DNA of 64,000 nt from Adineta steineri. Taxonomy: Eukaryota > Rotifera > Eurotatoria > Adinetida > Adinetidae. The notes beneath the pieces are model-generated. The model saw only the letters and a list, made by a program, of their open reading frames with translations, was not told the DNA's origin and searched no databases. The translations under genes were made by a program, and so were the position numbers. Positions 26,253 to 37,900 of the stretch are shown piece after piece (position 1 is the stretch's first letter; each line of letters begins with the position of its first letter). The stretch spans positions 522,571 through 586,570 of the forward strand of contig CAJNOI010000050.1 of the NCBI GenBank assembly GCA_905250115.1. Reading direction: 5' to 3'.

Positions 26253-29200
26253 ATGAGCAAAAACGGAAGTACAAATGTTGGAAACAATAACAATAATAAT
26301 AACAATACAAAAAAAATTAAATTTTCTTTAAATAAATCGGTTCAAGTAACAAAAGTATTTGCTAAAGAAAATCACCGATTAACAAAAAATGAAACGATAT
26401 TTACAATGGTCGATACTGATCATCCGGGTATAGTGAACTCCTCTGAATTTTAACGTGAATAAGATTCCTTTATCAAAAAAAAGAATAGTAAATCGATAAG
26501 GGATAAAATTAATTCGAAGTAGTTCACTTATTCGGTTGTAGCAAAAATTTTCTTTTTTTTTATTTATGTAACGTATAGATGGCAAAAAGGAACCATTTTT
26601 ATCTACTGTATTGGGAACAGTAACAAAATTATATATTCATGAATGGGATACTTTATCATATGGGTAAATTCTTTTTTGTTGTTATTATTTTTGAAAATAT
26701 TTTTTTTAATAATTTAGTTCAATTATTTTGGAATATGAAGAATGTCTTCATACGATAACATTCAAAAATTTATGTTGTGATTGTGGAGCTGATTTAAATC
26801 AGTAAAATGAATATTTAAAAACAAAGCAATATATCATTTCATTATGTTTTCTTTTTTTGTAAAGGTTAAAAGATAGAATGGAAATGATATCATCACGAAA
26901 TTCTGTTGCAGATCCATTATTTGATACATCTCTATCATCATCAACAAGTATGATGAGAACAGCAACAACAGTTTCAATGGAACATGCTGTACCAGAATTA
27001 AGAATTACACCAGAAGTTTGCTGTGTTTTTTCTTTTATAAATTTATTATTTTATCATTGTCTAGATGGCCGAAAAATATAGTATTGAAGAACGTGATCGG
27101 CTACTTCGCGAACGAAAACTTGATTTACTTGTTGATCTTGATCAAACACTTCTTCATACAACGAATTCAAGCAATTACTTTCCATATTCACCTGTATATT
27201 TGTTCTCAAAAATTCAATTCAATTCAATTCTGTTTTTTGTTATTGAATAGGATGTCATTGCTTATCAATTAAGTACTCAATCATCACAAAGATTCTATAC
27301 AAAATTACGTCCCGGTGTAAAAGAATTTCTTGCTAATCTCTTACCATATTATCAATTTCATATTGTTACTTTTGGTGAACGTGTCTATGCTCATACAATG
27401 GCAAATTTAATTGATCCAAATAAAACATTTTTTTATCATAGAATTTTATCACGTAATGAATGTTTTGATCCAACACGTAAAACAGCTAATTTAGGGTAAA
27501 TTTTAATTTTCTATTAATCAATATTTAATTTTTATTTTTCTTGGTGTATAGCGCTTTATTTCCATGTGGTGATTCAATGGTTTGTATTATTGATGATCGT
27601 GAAGATGTTTGGAATTATGCACGAAATCTTGTACATGTTAAACCATATGTATGGTTTAAAGATGTTGGTGATATTAATGATGTACATCTTCCATCTCCAC
27701 CTATTCCAAGTGAACAATTAATTCCACCAATAAGTGAAAAAGAATTTGAAGAACAATTAGAAAATAGTGAACATATTGTTGAAGAACGTGCAGAAAAGAA
27801 TAGTAATGCACTAAAAGAACGAACAACAGAGGAAGGCCATCAAGATCTCTTGCAGAGAGGTGAAAAAAGAAAACTTGATGATGATGACGATGATAATAAT
27901 AATAATACCAATGAAAGAATGGATAGTGATGAAACAAGTAAAAAATTAAAAGAACAAAATGATAATAATAATGAACAAACAGATACCATAAATATTCCGG
28001 TGACAACTGATCCAAATATTACTGTTGATAGTGATATTTATTTACGGCAATTAGAAATAATTTTAAAACGTATTCATACTGATTTTTACGCATCCTATGA
28101 TCAATGGACACAAGATAAAACACGTGATATGCCTGATTTAAAACAAATTTTACCAGATATACGTCGACAAGTACTTAAAAATGTTTCAGTTTGTTTTTCT
28201 CATCTTATGCCACAAGGTTATCCATTAGAAAAACATCGTGCAACTATTCTTGCACGAGCTTTAGGTGCAACTGTTACACAAGATTTACAAATAAGCGATA
28301 ATGGACATTGTTTAACAACACATGTTATTGCAGGCAAACGAACATCTAAAGTTGAAAGTGCTATCAAATATAATATTCATGTTGTTACACCTGAATGGTT
28401 AATTGATTGTTATGAACAATGGGAACGAAGAGCAGAAGAGAATTATATTTTACATTCAAATTATGATGTAAAAAAATCAAGATTATTTACAAAAGAAACA
28501 CCTAGAATGAGTAAATCTTTTTTTTTACAGAAAATAAAATATAATTATAAAAATTTGAAATTATATTTTATAGTGTATAATGATTCTAATAATGGAAATG
28601 ATCGAATATCTTCAATGAAACAAAAGGTAATAACCTATATTAATGAGAAATTATTAATTTTTTCTTTCTCTTTAAGACTGAAAATCCTTCTAATGATGAA
28701 CAAGTTTCAAGTTCAACAGTCAGTAAATTTTCAAAATCATCCCTAAAACGTGCTCGTACTCCTGAACTACCATCAACTAGTGATATGCCCAGTAATATAA
28801 TTGAAGAAGATGAACAAACAGCAACAACAACAGCAGGAGCAGCAGCAGCAGAAACAGCAAGACAATATAATTTCAGCATGAGTGTTGATGAATTATCTGA
28901 TATGGAAAAAGAAGTTAATGATTTTTGTAACGATGATGAAGACGAAGATGATGATGATGATGATGATTCAAACGATGTACAAGCTCGTCCAAAAAAACAA
29001 CAACGAACATCATCATTTTCTCCAATAACAACTGCAGCAGCAACAACAACAACAGCAACTCCAACTACAACAATAGATAAACAAAATGATGATGAAGGCT
29101 ATGATTATGATTCAGATTCATCAAGTAGTCAAAAATTGCGTGATCTCATATTAGGTAAACGACGTGAAGCTGATTCTGATGATGAAAGTTTTGGTGATGA

Positions 29201-29255
29201 TGAAGCACCTCGTGGTTGGAAAAATACTAATCAAAAAACAAAAAAAAGACAATGA
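26253..29255 (+). CDS. fcp1 (CTDP1): RNA polymerase II CTD phosphatase FCP1 (about 800 residues)
   Basis: The catalytic FCP/SCP domain carries the HAD-type active site DLDQTLLHTT near 27137-27165, then KLRPGVKEFLANLLPYYQFH and VCIIDDREDVWNYA with the second Asp pair. After an acidic, Asn-rich linker comes a BRCT domain (28165-28460), with CFSHLMPQGYPLEKH at its start and HVVTPEWLIDCYEQW as the Trp-containing helix. The C-terminus is acidic (ELSDMEKEVNDF, poly-Asp) and ends in a basic tail. Acidic, TFIIF-binding C-termini are known in this family. The enzyme removes phosphate from the Pol II CTD in the nucleus. ATG 26253 (MSKNGSTNVG) is the start chosen. A small exon at 28574-28626 keeps the frame. 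No breaks. Confidence 0.93.
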
Positions 29256-30991
29256 TAAATATTTATTATTAGTTTCTTTTTTTTTCTTTTCCATATATTT
29301 TGTACAATGCATAGGCGAGCGTGTATCAATTTTTTTCTTTGATTGCTGCTGTTGTTGTTGTTATTGCTATTATTAATATTTTTTTTTGTATCTGTATGAT
29401 TCGTTTAAAGTTAACAAAACAAGAAACAGAAAGATTGATTTATATTATCTTATAACAATTGCAACAAACTATGATACCCTATTTGGACATGTCTGTGACG
29501 AGGTCAAAAGAACATGTATGAGTCACGTCTGTGGTGTCTTGTCGATCGCGTCTATGTGGAACGTGGGTCCAAATTTCTCTCTCTTAACATTTAGACGCTC
29601 GTTTCAAATCGTGTTTCACAAAAGTTAAATTGTTTGCTTTCCAATTCTATTCATATAAACCATAAATAAAATATTTTCTTTTCTTGCGTTCTTATTGGTA
29701 CCTTGAATAGAAAAATAAATATAAAACGTAAAATATAATATATATACCAATCACACATGGTCTGCTATATTATAGTCATAACATAATATAGATGTTATAC
29801 CCAGGACGATGGTTCCTGAAGTAGGATTCCATAAATTTCCGACGAAATCCCCGAGGAAAGCGACCGTTTTTGTCAGGAATTCCGTCGGAAAATGCCAAGA
29901 ATTTGACCTTGGAATTGCTTCCGGTGACCGCATCCGTTCAACGGGAACATTGTTTTCATGAAATCTGCTGTTTCCGAGCCGGATTATTCGACCTGGTGAA
30001 CAATCAAGGAGCATCCAGTAAGTCACTTTTATTCTTTCTTCACGAACAAGAGTCTGGGTGTGAGTGCGACGTGTAGGTTGTTGTGGTTATGCGTGTATCT
30101 TCTTTAGTCCCACATACATCCTCCCTTTGTAAAATTTTTATACAGATAAAAAAAGCTTTCATCATAATCCTTTGGGAATTAAAAATGTGAAATACGAAAT
30201 CACTACTGCAAAATCAATTTGTATGAATCAATAATGTTTGCCACGATCTATGATATTAATTATTGAGAATTAAATCATATAAATTAGTTATTAATAATCA
30301 GTTCATATTACTTGATTGATGACACATACTTAATGCTACTTAATTCATGTTAATTAATAATGCCTGTTACGATCTGAGGGAGAGAGGGAAGATGGGTAGG
30401 GTTTCTACTCTTAAACATTCAACACTCCTTTTAATTCATGTTTTACAAAAGTTTCTATTATTATACAACATTATGTGTATAGACTTAAGTAGAATTGTCC
30501 TAGATTTTTTTCTGACCCTTACAATTTACAAGAAAATTCATTTTTGTAAAGATATATATATAGGATACAAAACTAAATTGAAATGATCCGAATTGAAAAT
30601 AGAATAGAATTTTTATAAACAAACACTTGGTCTTCCTATAAAACTTGATTATATAATTATCTCAACTAAATTAAGTTGAGAAATATTTTATCTATAAAAC
30701 TTAAGTTATGCAGAACTACTTTGATGTACTATAAGATTTCTCAAGTACAAAAGTATGGTATATTTATTTCATAGACTTAGGCTTCGTATCTCACTAAGAT
30801 ATAATGAAATTAAAAGAATAAAAAAATTATAAAATAACTTTAATCATCGATGCTCTCAAATATAATGAAGAAAATATAATTTAATTGTTCATTTAATATA
30901 TAGATATGATAAAATTCAAATTAAATTTGTCATACTTTTTTCTTATTTAGTTCATCATTCAATCAAAAACCATTTCAATAATTAATTAATC
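29256..30991. other. 1.7-kb intergenic stretch with a GC-richer patch
   Basis: From about 29800 to 30080 the base composition is clearly GC-richer than the surroundings and contains inverted pieces such as TTTCCGACG and CGTCGGAAA. Open frames on both strands there match nothing I recognise. A diverged direct repeat occurs at about 30227-30247 and 30355-30375 (AATAATG..TG..ACGATCT). The rest is AT-rich without genes. Confidence 0.4.
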
Positions 30992-32093
30992 ATGATGAGT
31001 ACTCCAAGAAATCATTGTACGGATATTGAAGTAGTAAACAAACGCTTACCAGCATGTAATGGCTATCGTACTTGCAAACTATTATCTCTTGAAGAAGCCA
31101 TGAATACATTACAAGATGATGTTAAGTTGTTTCTTTTCTTTTCTCATTATTATCATCATGTGTAACTTCTCACTTTAGTTTAGTTTTTGTTCTATTATAA
31201 CTTTGTTGCTTTTCATGTAGTCGTTTATCATAATCTATATAATGTGTTTTTTACTTTTTCTTTCGCTTTCTTATGTACTGTTAGGATCGAATGATCGCAG
31301 TTTTTATGCAAATAAAAAGAAATTACAGGATTCTATTGAAGACATAAATCGTTTTGCTAAAATAGCTAAAGCATTTCGTACATATCCAAATGATCATAAT
31401 TTAACAAAAGATGAATCTGCTGCAATTTATATTTATACTATGGAAATGTCTGATAATTCAAATATTTATCAAATTTTAAATCAAATACTTCGCCTAGAAG
31501 ATCGATTAAAAGTTCGTCCATTGTTTGGATATTTAAAACTTTTAGAATCTGCAACATCAAAATTACCTAACTTTAAAGGAATTGTTTGGCGTGGTATTGG
31601 TAAAGATGTTACTAAAAGTTGTAAAAAAGATCAAAAAATTATTTGGTGGAGTATAAGTTCATGTTCAATATCTATTGATGTTATTTCTTCATTCCTTAAC
31701 AAATCTTCTTCAAGTACATTATTTATTATTGAATGCTCAAATGGAAAATCAATTTCATCATATACAAATTATTCAATTGAAAATGAAGTGATTTTAATGC
31801 CTGGAACAATATTTAAAATTGTAGCTGATCTATTCAATCATCGAGGTGGATTAAATATTATTTATTTAAAAGAAATCAGTGATGATGATGAACCATCGAG
31901 ACCACAAAATCCAAGTAAGTATTTTAACTATTATTTATATCTATCAAATAATAAATCAATAAAATGCAAATTCCTATTTCTAGATTTTATTTTTTTGTAT
32001 ATTTTTGCACATCGATAAAAGTATTACATATAATTGACGAAGGAAATATTGATTCATTTAAAAAATTATTGTTTAATAATCCTTTTGGTATAG
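30992..32093 (+). CDS. ADP-ribosyltransferase-domain protein (R-S-ExE type), 3' end unresolved
   Basis: Exon 1 (30992-31120) has LLSLEEAMNTL, a motif I associate with rotifer members of this family. Exon 2 (31221-31914) has TKDESAAIYIYTME, then the three catalytic landmarks: Arg in IVWRGIG, Ser in WWSISSCS and the ExE motif in SIENEVILMPGT, typical of arginine-specific mono-ADP-ribosyltransferases. Exon 3 (32022-32093) continues in phase with IIDEGNIDSFKKLL, which looks like the start of an ankyrin-type repeat, and ends at a donor GT; no following exon was found. The only in-phase acceptor for exon 2 adds an odd hydrophobic stretch (MCFLLFLSLSYVLL). The product would transfer ADP-ribose from NAD+ to protein. 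It may be truncated. Confidence 0.7.
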
Positions 32094-32285
32094 GTAAAAT
32101 TTAAAAAAAATAAATAAAAGTACTTTTTTTTATTGTTTTTCATGTTAAAAACTAAAACTACTTCAAGAATATGTAAAATTTAAAGTATTTTTTTGTTCTT
32201 TTACTTTTTTTGTATATGATGTGACAAGCATGTAATAAAACGATATGAAAAAGGTATCAAGAACTTAGAAAAGACTTGCTCAATA

Positions 32286-32560
32286 TGATCAGAATCAGGT
32301 AAGAAGCCTAAGAAGTCAGAAGCAGACAAGAAACCAAGAAAGATAAGAATCAGATAAGAATTCAAAGAAAACAAGAATCAGGCAAGAAGACAAGTGAATA
32401 AGAATCTTATCTGGAGAAGAATTTCTTGCCTCATCAGACAAGATTCGATCTAGAAGAATCTTTAAGAAAGACAAGAGTCTTGAATGTAACGAATAGAAAA
32501 AGAATCGTGCCTGAAAATCAAGAAAAGCAAGAACCTCGAAAGAATAGAACAAGATCGTCG
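32286..32560. repeat. Purine-rich degenerate repeat
   Basis: The plus strand is nearly all A and G with recurring variants of AAGAATCAG, AGACAAGAA and AAGAATC at irregular 15-30-base spacing. It lies between the ADP-ribosyltransferase gene and the broken exportin-5 piece. It is probably a decayed minisatellite. Confidence 0.55.
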
Positions 32561-32847
32561 ATTTGTGTATCAACTCAAAAATAATATTTTGAAAATATTA
32601 AATATTTGATGAAAGGAACAATCAAAATAAATAAAAATTTTTAGAATGAAATCTTATTCATAAATAGAATATGATGAAATTAAAGAGATTAACAATCTAT
32701 ATAGGTTTTCTTCTTGATCATATCATCATTTTACTTAGATTATCACTTATAAAATATCTTAAACGATTTGTCTCTAATAAAATATACTTTATTTATCAAA
32801 TATCTTTTTTTTTGCAAAAAATAATGACACAAAATTTAGTTTGACAA

Positions 32848-34673
32848 TAAACATCTTTGGAACAACATATTAAACTTGCTGGTTGGCAATGGAGTGTCTT
32901 AGTTGAATGTTTAGCGATATTATTAAATCATTTTGAATCATTTCAACAGCAAGCTATTTTAATTAATGAACTTGTTCAACCTTTTGCTGAAATATTAACG
33001 AAATTTAATACAAATGTTAATGATTTACAAAGTTTTATTGATTATATTGAATTAACAAAAACATCAGATAGTAAATATCTATATATATCATTTGATGTAT
33101 GTTTATACGACGTATAACATTTCCAACAGATTCATCGATATGTTCGAATGGTGGTTATCAAGAAAATTTCGAAGGTATTATTTTTATTAGTAATCCAGAA
33201 TCACCTGCATTCATTCAGTTAACAAATTCATTATTTAAATTATTAACTTATTGTCATACATTACATTCACCAAATTCTCCAATAGTACAAACAACATTTT
33301 CATTTTTTTCAACAATGACCGATGCTGAAAAAGCAGTTTATCTTCAACAAGAAAATAATGATGAAATTAATATCTTATCATCAATTCAAACAAATTCATT
33401 AGGTTTATCTGCAAATGATCGTCGTTTACATAATCGATTTCCTTCATTTGTTGATCGTTTACAAATATTAATTGGAACTTATTTTACATTAAAACCTGAT
33501 TTATATCAATTTAATGATTCATTATATATAATAGGTACAACATTATTTTCATCACTTGATCATTTACTAGAATTTCGTTTACGAAATATAATTCGTAATT
33601 GTTTCTTACCATTTGTTCGACATTGTCCAACAAATACAATACTTATTCCTATCTTGGAATCATTACTTCCATTTATGTATACAAAATTAAAAGATAAATG
33701 GAAAATAATTACTGAACGACAAAGTATGAAAGTAACAAATGGAAATGTTCATGAAAATAATGAAGATATTTATCAAACACAAGATCGATGTGAAGAAGAA
33801 GTTATTGAAGAACAAGTAATAAAATTGTAGATTAGTTTTTTTTGCTCTAATTTTATCTCTTAATAGGTAACATGTTATTTAACTCGTGATTTTATTGATT
33901 TAATCAAAGTTTTGTTAACACGCTAAAATAATAATAATGATGTAGGTGAAACAAGTATGGATGAAACGATGACTACTGATGAACAAAATCTTGGTGATAA
34001 TTCATTACGTAAACTAGTGATACATGCTCATAATCTTCCAATTCCAAGTGAATTAGGTTTAAAACTTTTACAATATTCATCAATAATTTGTCAATATTGT
34101 TTATTAATTCTATTCGATGGACTTTCATGGCCAGATACATCAATAATGACAAAAATGTCAAATATATGTCAACCATTAATTAAACATCTTTCTTTATTAG
34201 GAAATGGTAATAATGCTTTGATACGACAACTTTATATTTATATATTATGTGCACTTAAAATTCATAGTGATAATAAACCACTTGTTTGTATTTTACTTTC
34301 ATTAGTTATATTGATGTATGAAACATTTCAACAAACATCAACAAATTTATTTGATAGTATTCTTATGGAAATACCTGATGTTAATAATGAACAAGTAAAT
34401 AATTATCGTGATAAAATGCAAAAGCAAAACAATGGAAAACCATTAAATGATAAACAAAAACGAGATATTTTAAAACATTTAGTACAACCATCAATGGGTC
34501 AAAATGTTGTACAAATGTTTAAACGTGAACCATTAGCATTAAGTGATTTACCACCATTAATACGTTTTTCTAAACGTTCACTTCATCCGGTTTTATAACA
34601 TCATCAAAATTTAAATGCAAATAATGATGATGATCATGGATTAGCTAATCTTTTCCAGCATACTGATGACTAG
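32848..34673 (+). pseudogene. XPO5 (fragment): 5'-truncated, interrupted exportin-5 copy
   Basis: Coding similarity starts abruptly near 32848 (LEQHIKLAGWQW) with no upstream exon and covers roughly the last 560 residues of a protein of about 1,200. Pieces are up to 33070, 33130-33815 and 33867-34673, with in-phase junctions. CYLTRDFIDLIKVLL, ILFDGLSWPDTS and the C-terminal MFKREPLALSDLPPLIRF match exportin-5, the Ran-dependent exporter of pre-microRNA and other small RNAs. Two in-frame TAA codons interrupt it at 33924-33926 and 34596-34598. Reading continues in frame after each to a final TAG at 34671, and the stretch after the second stop (DDDHGLANLF) still matches the family end. This argues for a recently broken gene, or for base errors in the assembly. 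Confidence 0.82.
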
Positions 34674-34938
34674 TCAGATCTAATGTTTTCTTTCTTTTCT
34701 TTTCTTTTCTTTTTTGTATCAGTACATTGCGAATAGTATGAATGATTATGTGCTACTCTAGTATTTTGTGTTGCTCATTATAAACGGAAAAAAAAATAAA
34801 ACATTCCTAATCAAGATCCATCTATTAAAGTTATTTTGGATTGAAATAAATTATGTTAATGATAATCATGGATGTTTTATTTATTTATAGATGATTGATA
34901 TTTCTTCTCCAGAGCAATAACAACTGTAACTACGAGAT

Positions 34939-37900
34939 ATGAATCGGTAAAATAAATTGATATCAATTCCCGATGCTAGTAATACATCATATATATGTGT
35001 CTTATTATAAACAGGAATTCAAATAATGATACACAATCTCGTCATAGTGACTCAACATCATCAGATTTCCGTTCACGCTATTGGACATTTTTGTTCGATA
35101 ATTTAAAGCGATCTATTGAACAAATTTATCAAACATGTGAAGCTGATCAAGATCCATTACAATGTCAAGTAATAAATACAAAAAAACTTATTAATTTTTA
35201 TACTTAAAATTATTTATTTCTATTAAGGAAATTATACAATATCTTAGTCAATATTGTAAAAATTTCGAAATACTCTTAAAAAATTCTGACGATAAAACTA
35301 ATCGGTAAGAAAATTTTAGGGTGTTAAATTGGATAAATCTTTAATTAATTTTCAGAACCTATCGTAGTTTATCATTAACCCTATCAGCATTTGAGATAGA
35401 AATATCATCTTTCAGGTTGTTTATATAATATATATATATATGCTTTCATACCTGCTCATTATTCTGCTAAAATGTCTTTCAGTCATATTCCATTGAAATA
35501 AAACTTTTCTTTTTTTTTGTTCTTAGACCATTTGAACATTCTCAATCAATATGTAATGGTAATTTAATAAGAATAAATAATTTCTTTTCTCTATATACAT
35601 TTAAATTAGATGAAATATTTTCTTCAAATGATTTGTTACCTCGACAAAAACGTTTACATAACAGTGATATAAATTTAAATGTAAATAATTTTCCATATTA
35701 TTATTCAAACGATATAAATCGATTTAAACGACAAAAATCTACGAAACATCGTAGAACAACTGAAAGTTCAAGTTTACTTTCGTTACCATCATTATTTTCA
35801 TCAGCTATTAATGATTCAACAATGACATTAGTTCCAAATACAGCAAATCAATTCTTTTTATCATCAAAACGTATTTTAACAGATGAAACAGCTGGTGATG
35901 ATGCTGATGATGAAAAAGATATTCGAGATGAATCAATTAATGTTAATCGACATCATCGATATCATCATCAATTGTCAACAAGTCGTCTTATACAGCAAAG
36001 TATGACTTCAGAAGATGTTTTAGCAAATATTTGATGCATTTGATCAAGAAGAATCTTTAACTGCAGCATTAGAAGCTGAACAAGAACGTACAATTGCTTC
36101 ATTAATGGCTGAATAAGAAGATCTTGAACATCAGTTAAATAATGTTAGTGATGATGATGGATCAGAATTAGAAGAAAGTGAATTATCGGTAAAAAAAATT
36201 ATTTTTTTTTTGTGTTAAATATTTTAACTCATTGTTTATTTAGACAACTAAAACGTCGAGTTATTTTATGTCATTACCCGATGATCGTGATGAAAAAGTT
36301 ATAAGTTCGAATGATCTTTTACGTGATGATAATGATTCTGAACCTGATGGAAAATCTCGAACAAAAAATCTTCGTATACAAAAAAAATTTTCTTCACCAT
36401 CACGTATTCGGTATGATTTATTACGCAAAAAAAATTTATCGAATCATTTGTTTTTTTGTTGTCTCTAGACCTATTAATGAAACCCTTCATGAAGCAGCTG
36501 AACGTCAAGGTATTGAAAATTAATCTTATTTTTGTTTTTATATCAAATAGATTTTTTTATTTAGCACGAGCATTTAAACGACGTCAAATTTTACGAGATG
36601 AAAGAGCACGAAAAATGCGTGAATTAACTCAACGGGTAAATGAAGTTCGTCAATGGAAAGAAGAATTAATTAAAGCACGTAAAGCAACAATTGAAATGAA
36701 AATGCATCGAGCAGAAGAAAAACGTCAATATTTATTATTATTAAAAGCGAAAAAAGCTGGTGATGAAGATTTAAAAGGACAAGAAATTGCATTTATTAAA
36801 TTACTGCAACAAGAAAATCGTCGACAAACATTAAAAGAACGTTATCAAAAAGAAGAACAATTTAAACAATATCTTGAAGATGAACGTGTTCGGAAACATG
36901 ATGAACATAAACAACGTGAATTAGCTGCAGAAAATCGTCGAAAAGAATTAGAAGTTTTACGACAAACACGTCTTAATCAAATGCAAGAAAAATGGAAAAC
37001 AAAAGAACGAATGATTGAACAACATTTAATTGAAAAACGTAAACAAAAACAAACAGCAGCTATTGCTAAACAAAAGTAAACTTTTTGTATTTTATGCAAA
37101 TTATCGAAGTATTATTTTATAGAACTTTTCAACAAAAACGAGCTGAACATGTTGCTTATCTTAAAACGACAACTGTTGAATTAAAGAAAAAATTAGCATT
37201 AAAAGTTTGTCTTTTTTTATTTCTCTTAGATAGAAATTTTTTGTTAATTTCTAGCAAGAAGAAGGTACTCGACGTCACGTGACACAAATTGAAGAAATTC
37301 GTCGAAAAGCAACTGAAATGAGTGTATTACGTGGTCCAAGTGCTGAAGATCAACATCATGTTTCCCCTACAAATGATAATAATAAAACAACAACATCAGA
37401 AGATATAATAGCAACTCGTAAATGTTGTACAATCTGTAATATTTTAGTAAGTTTGATTATTAAAATATTCTATAATATTAATGACATAAATACTTCTTTT
37501 AGTTAGCGTCTGATCTTCATTTACATACACATTTACGTGGTACACGTCATAATCAATTATTAGTTGAACGATTAAATCAAAAGAATGAAAATCGTATGAA
37601 AAAACAAGCAACACAAGAAGATATTGTAATATAGATTAAATTTAAAATTTCTTAATTTTAAAATAATATAAAATTGTAGGATACATTCAATACAGAATGT
37701 ATTGTTACTGTTACTAATGATGATATTGTACGACAAGAAATGGCTTTTAATCGAGAACGAAAACATACTATGAAAAAACGAGCAAAAAAATTACGTCTTC
37801 GAATGACTCAACGGTACAGAGATTCAATAGAAAATACGATTATGTTGATTATTTTTTTTAGTTCAACAGCATATGAAGCTGAAAATGCTCAACGACCCTA

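Noticed and set aside
29751-30076. Open frames on both strands in the GC-rich patch
   Set aside because: Neither shows a recognisable domain, and they overlap each other. Composition alone can keep such frames open.
33924-36116. Reassigned stop codon (TAA read as Gln)
   Set aside because: Intact genes in the same window (SERT-like transporter, fliI, the lyase) end with TAA at family-typical positions, and stops inside frames occur only in damaged genes.
36000-36117. Treating 36000-36117 as a normal SCAPER intron
   Set aside because: The sequence is coding in character and matches the family's Glu/Ala-rich helix. It lacks a pyrimidine tract, and it is about twice the usual intron length here.
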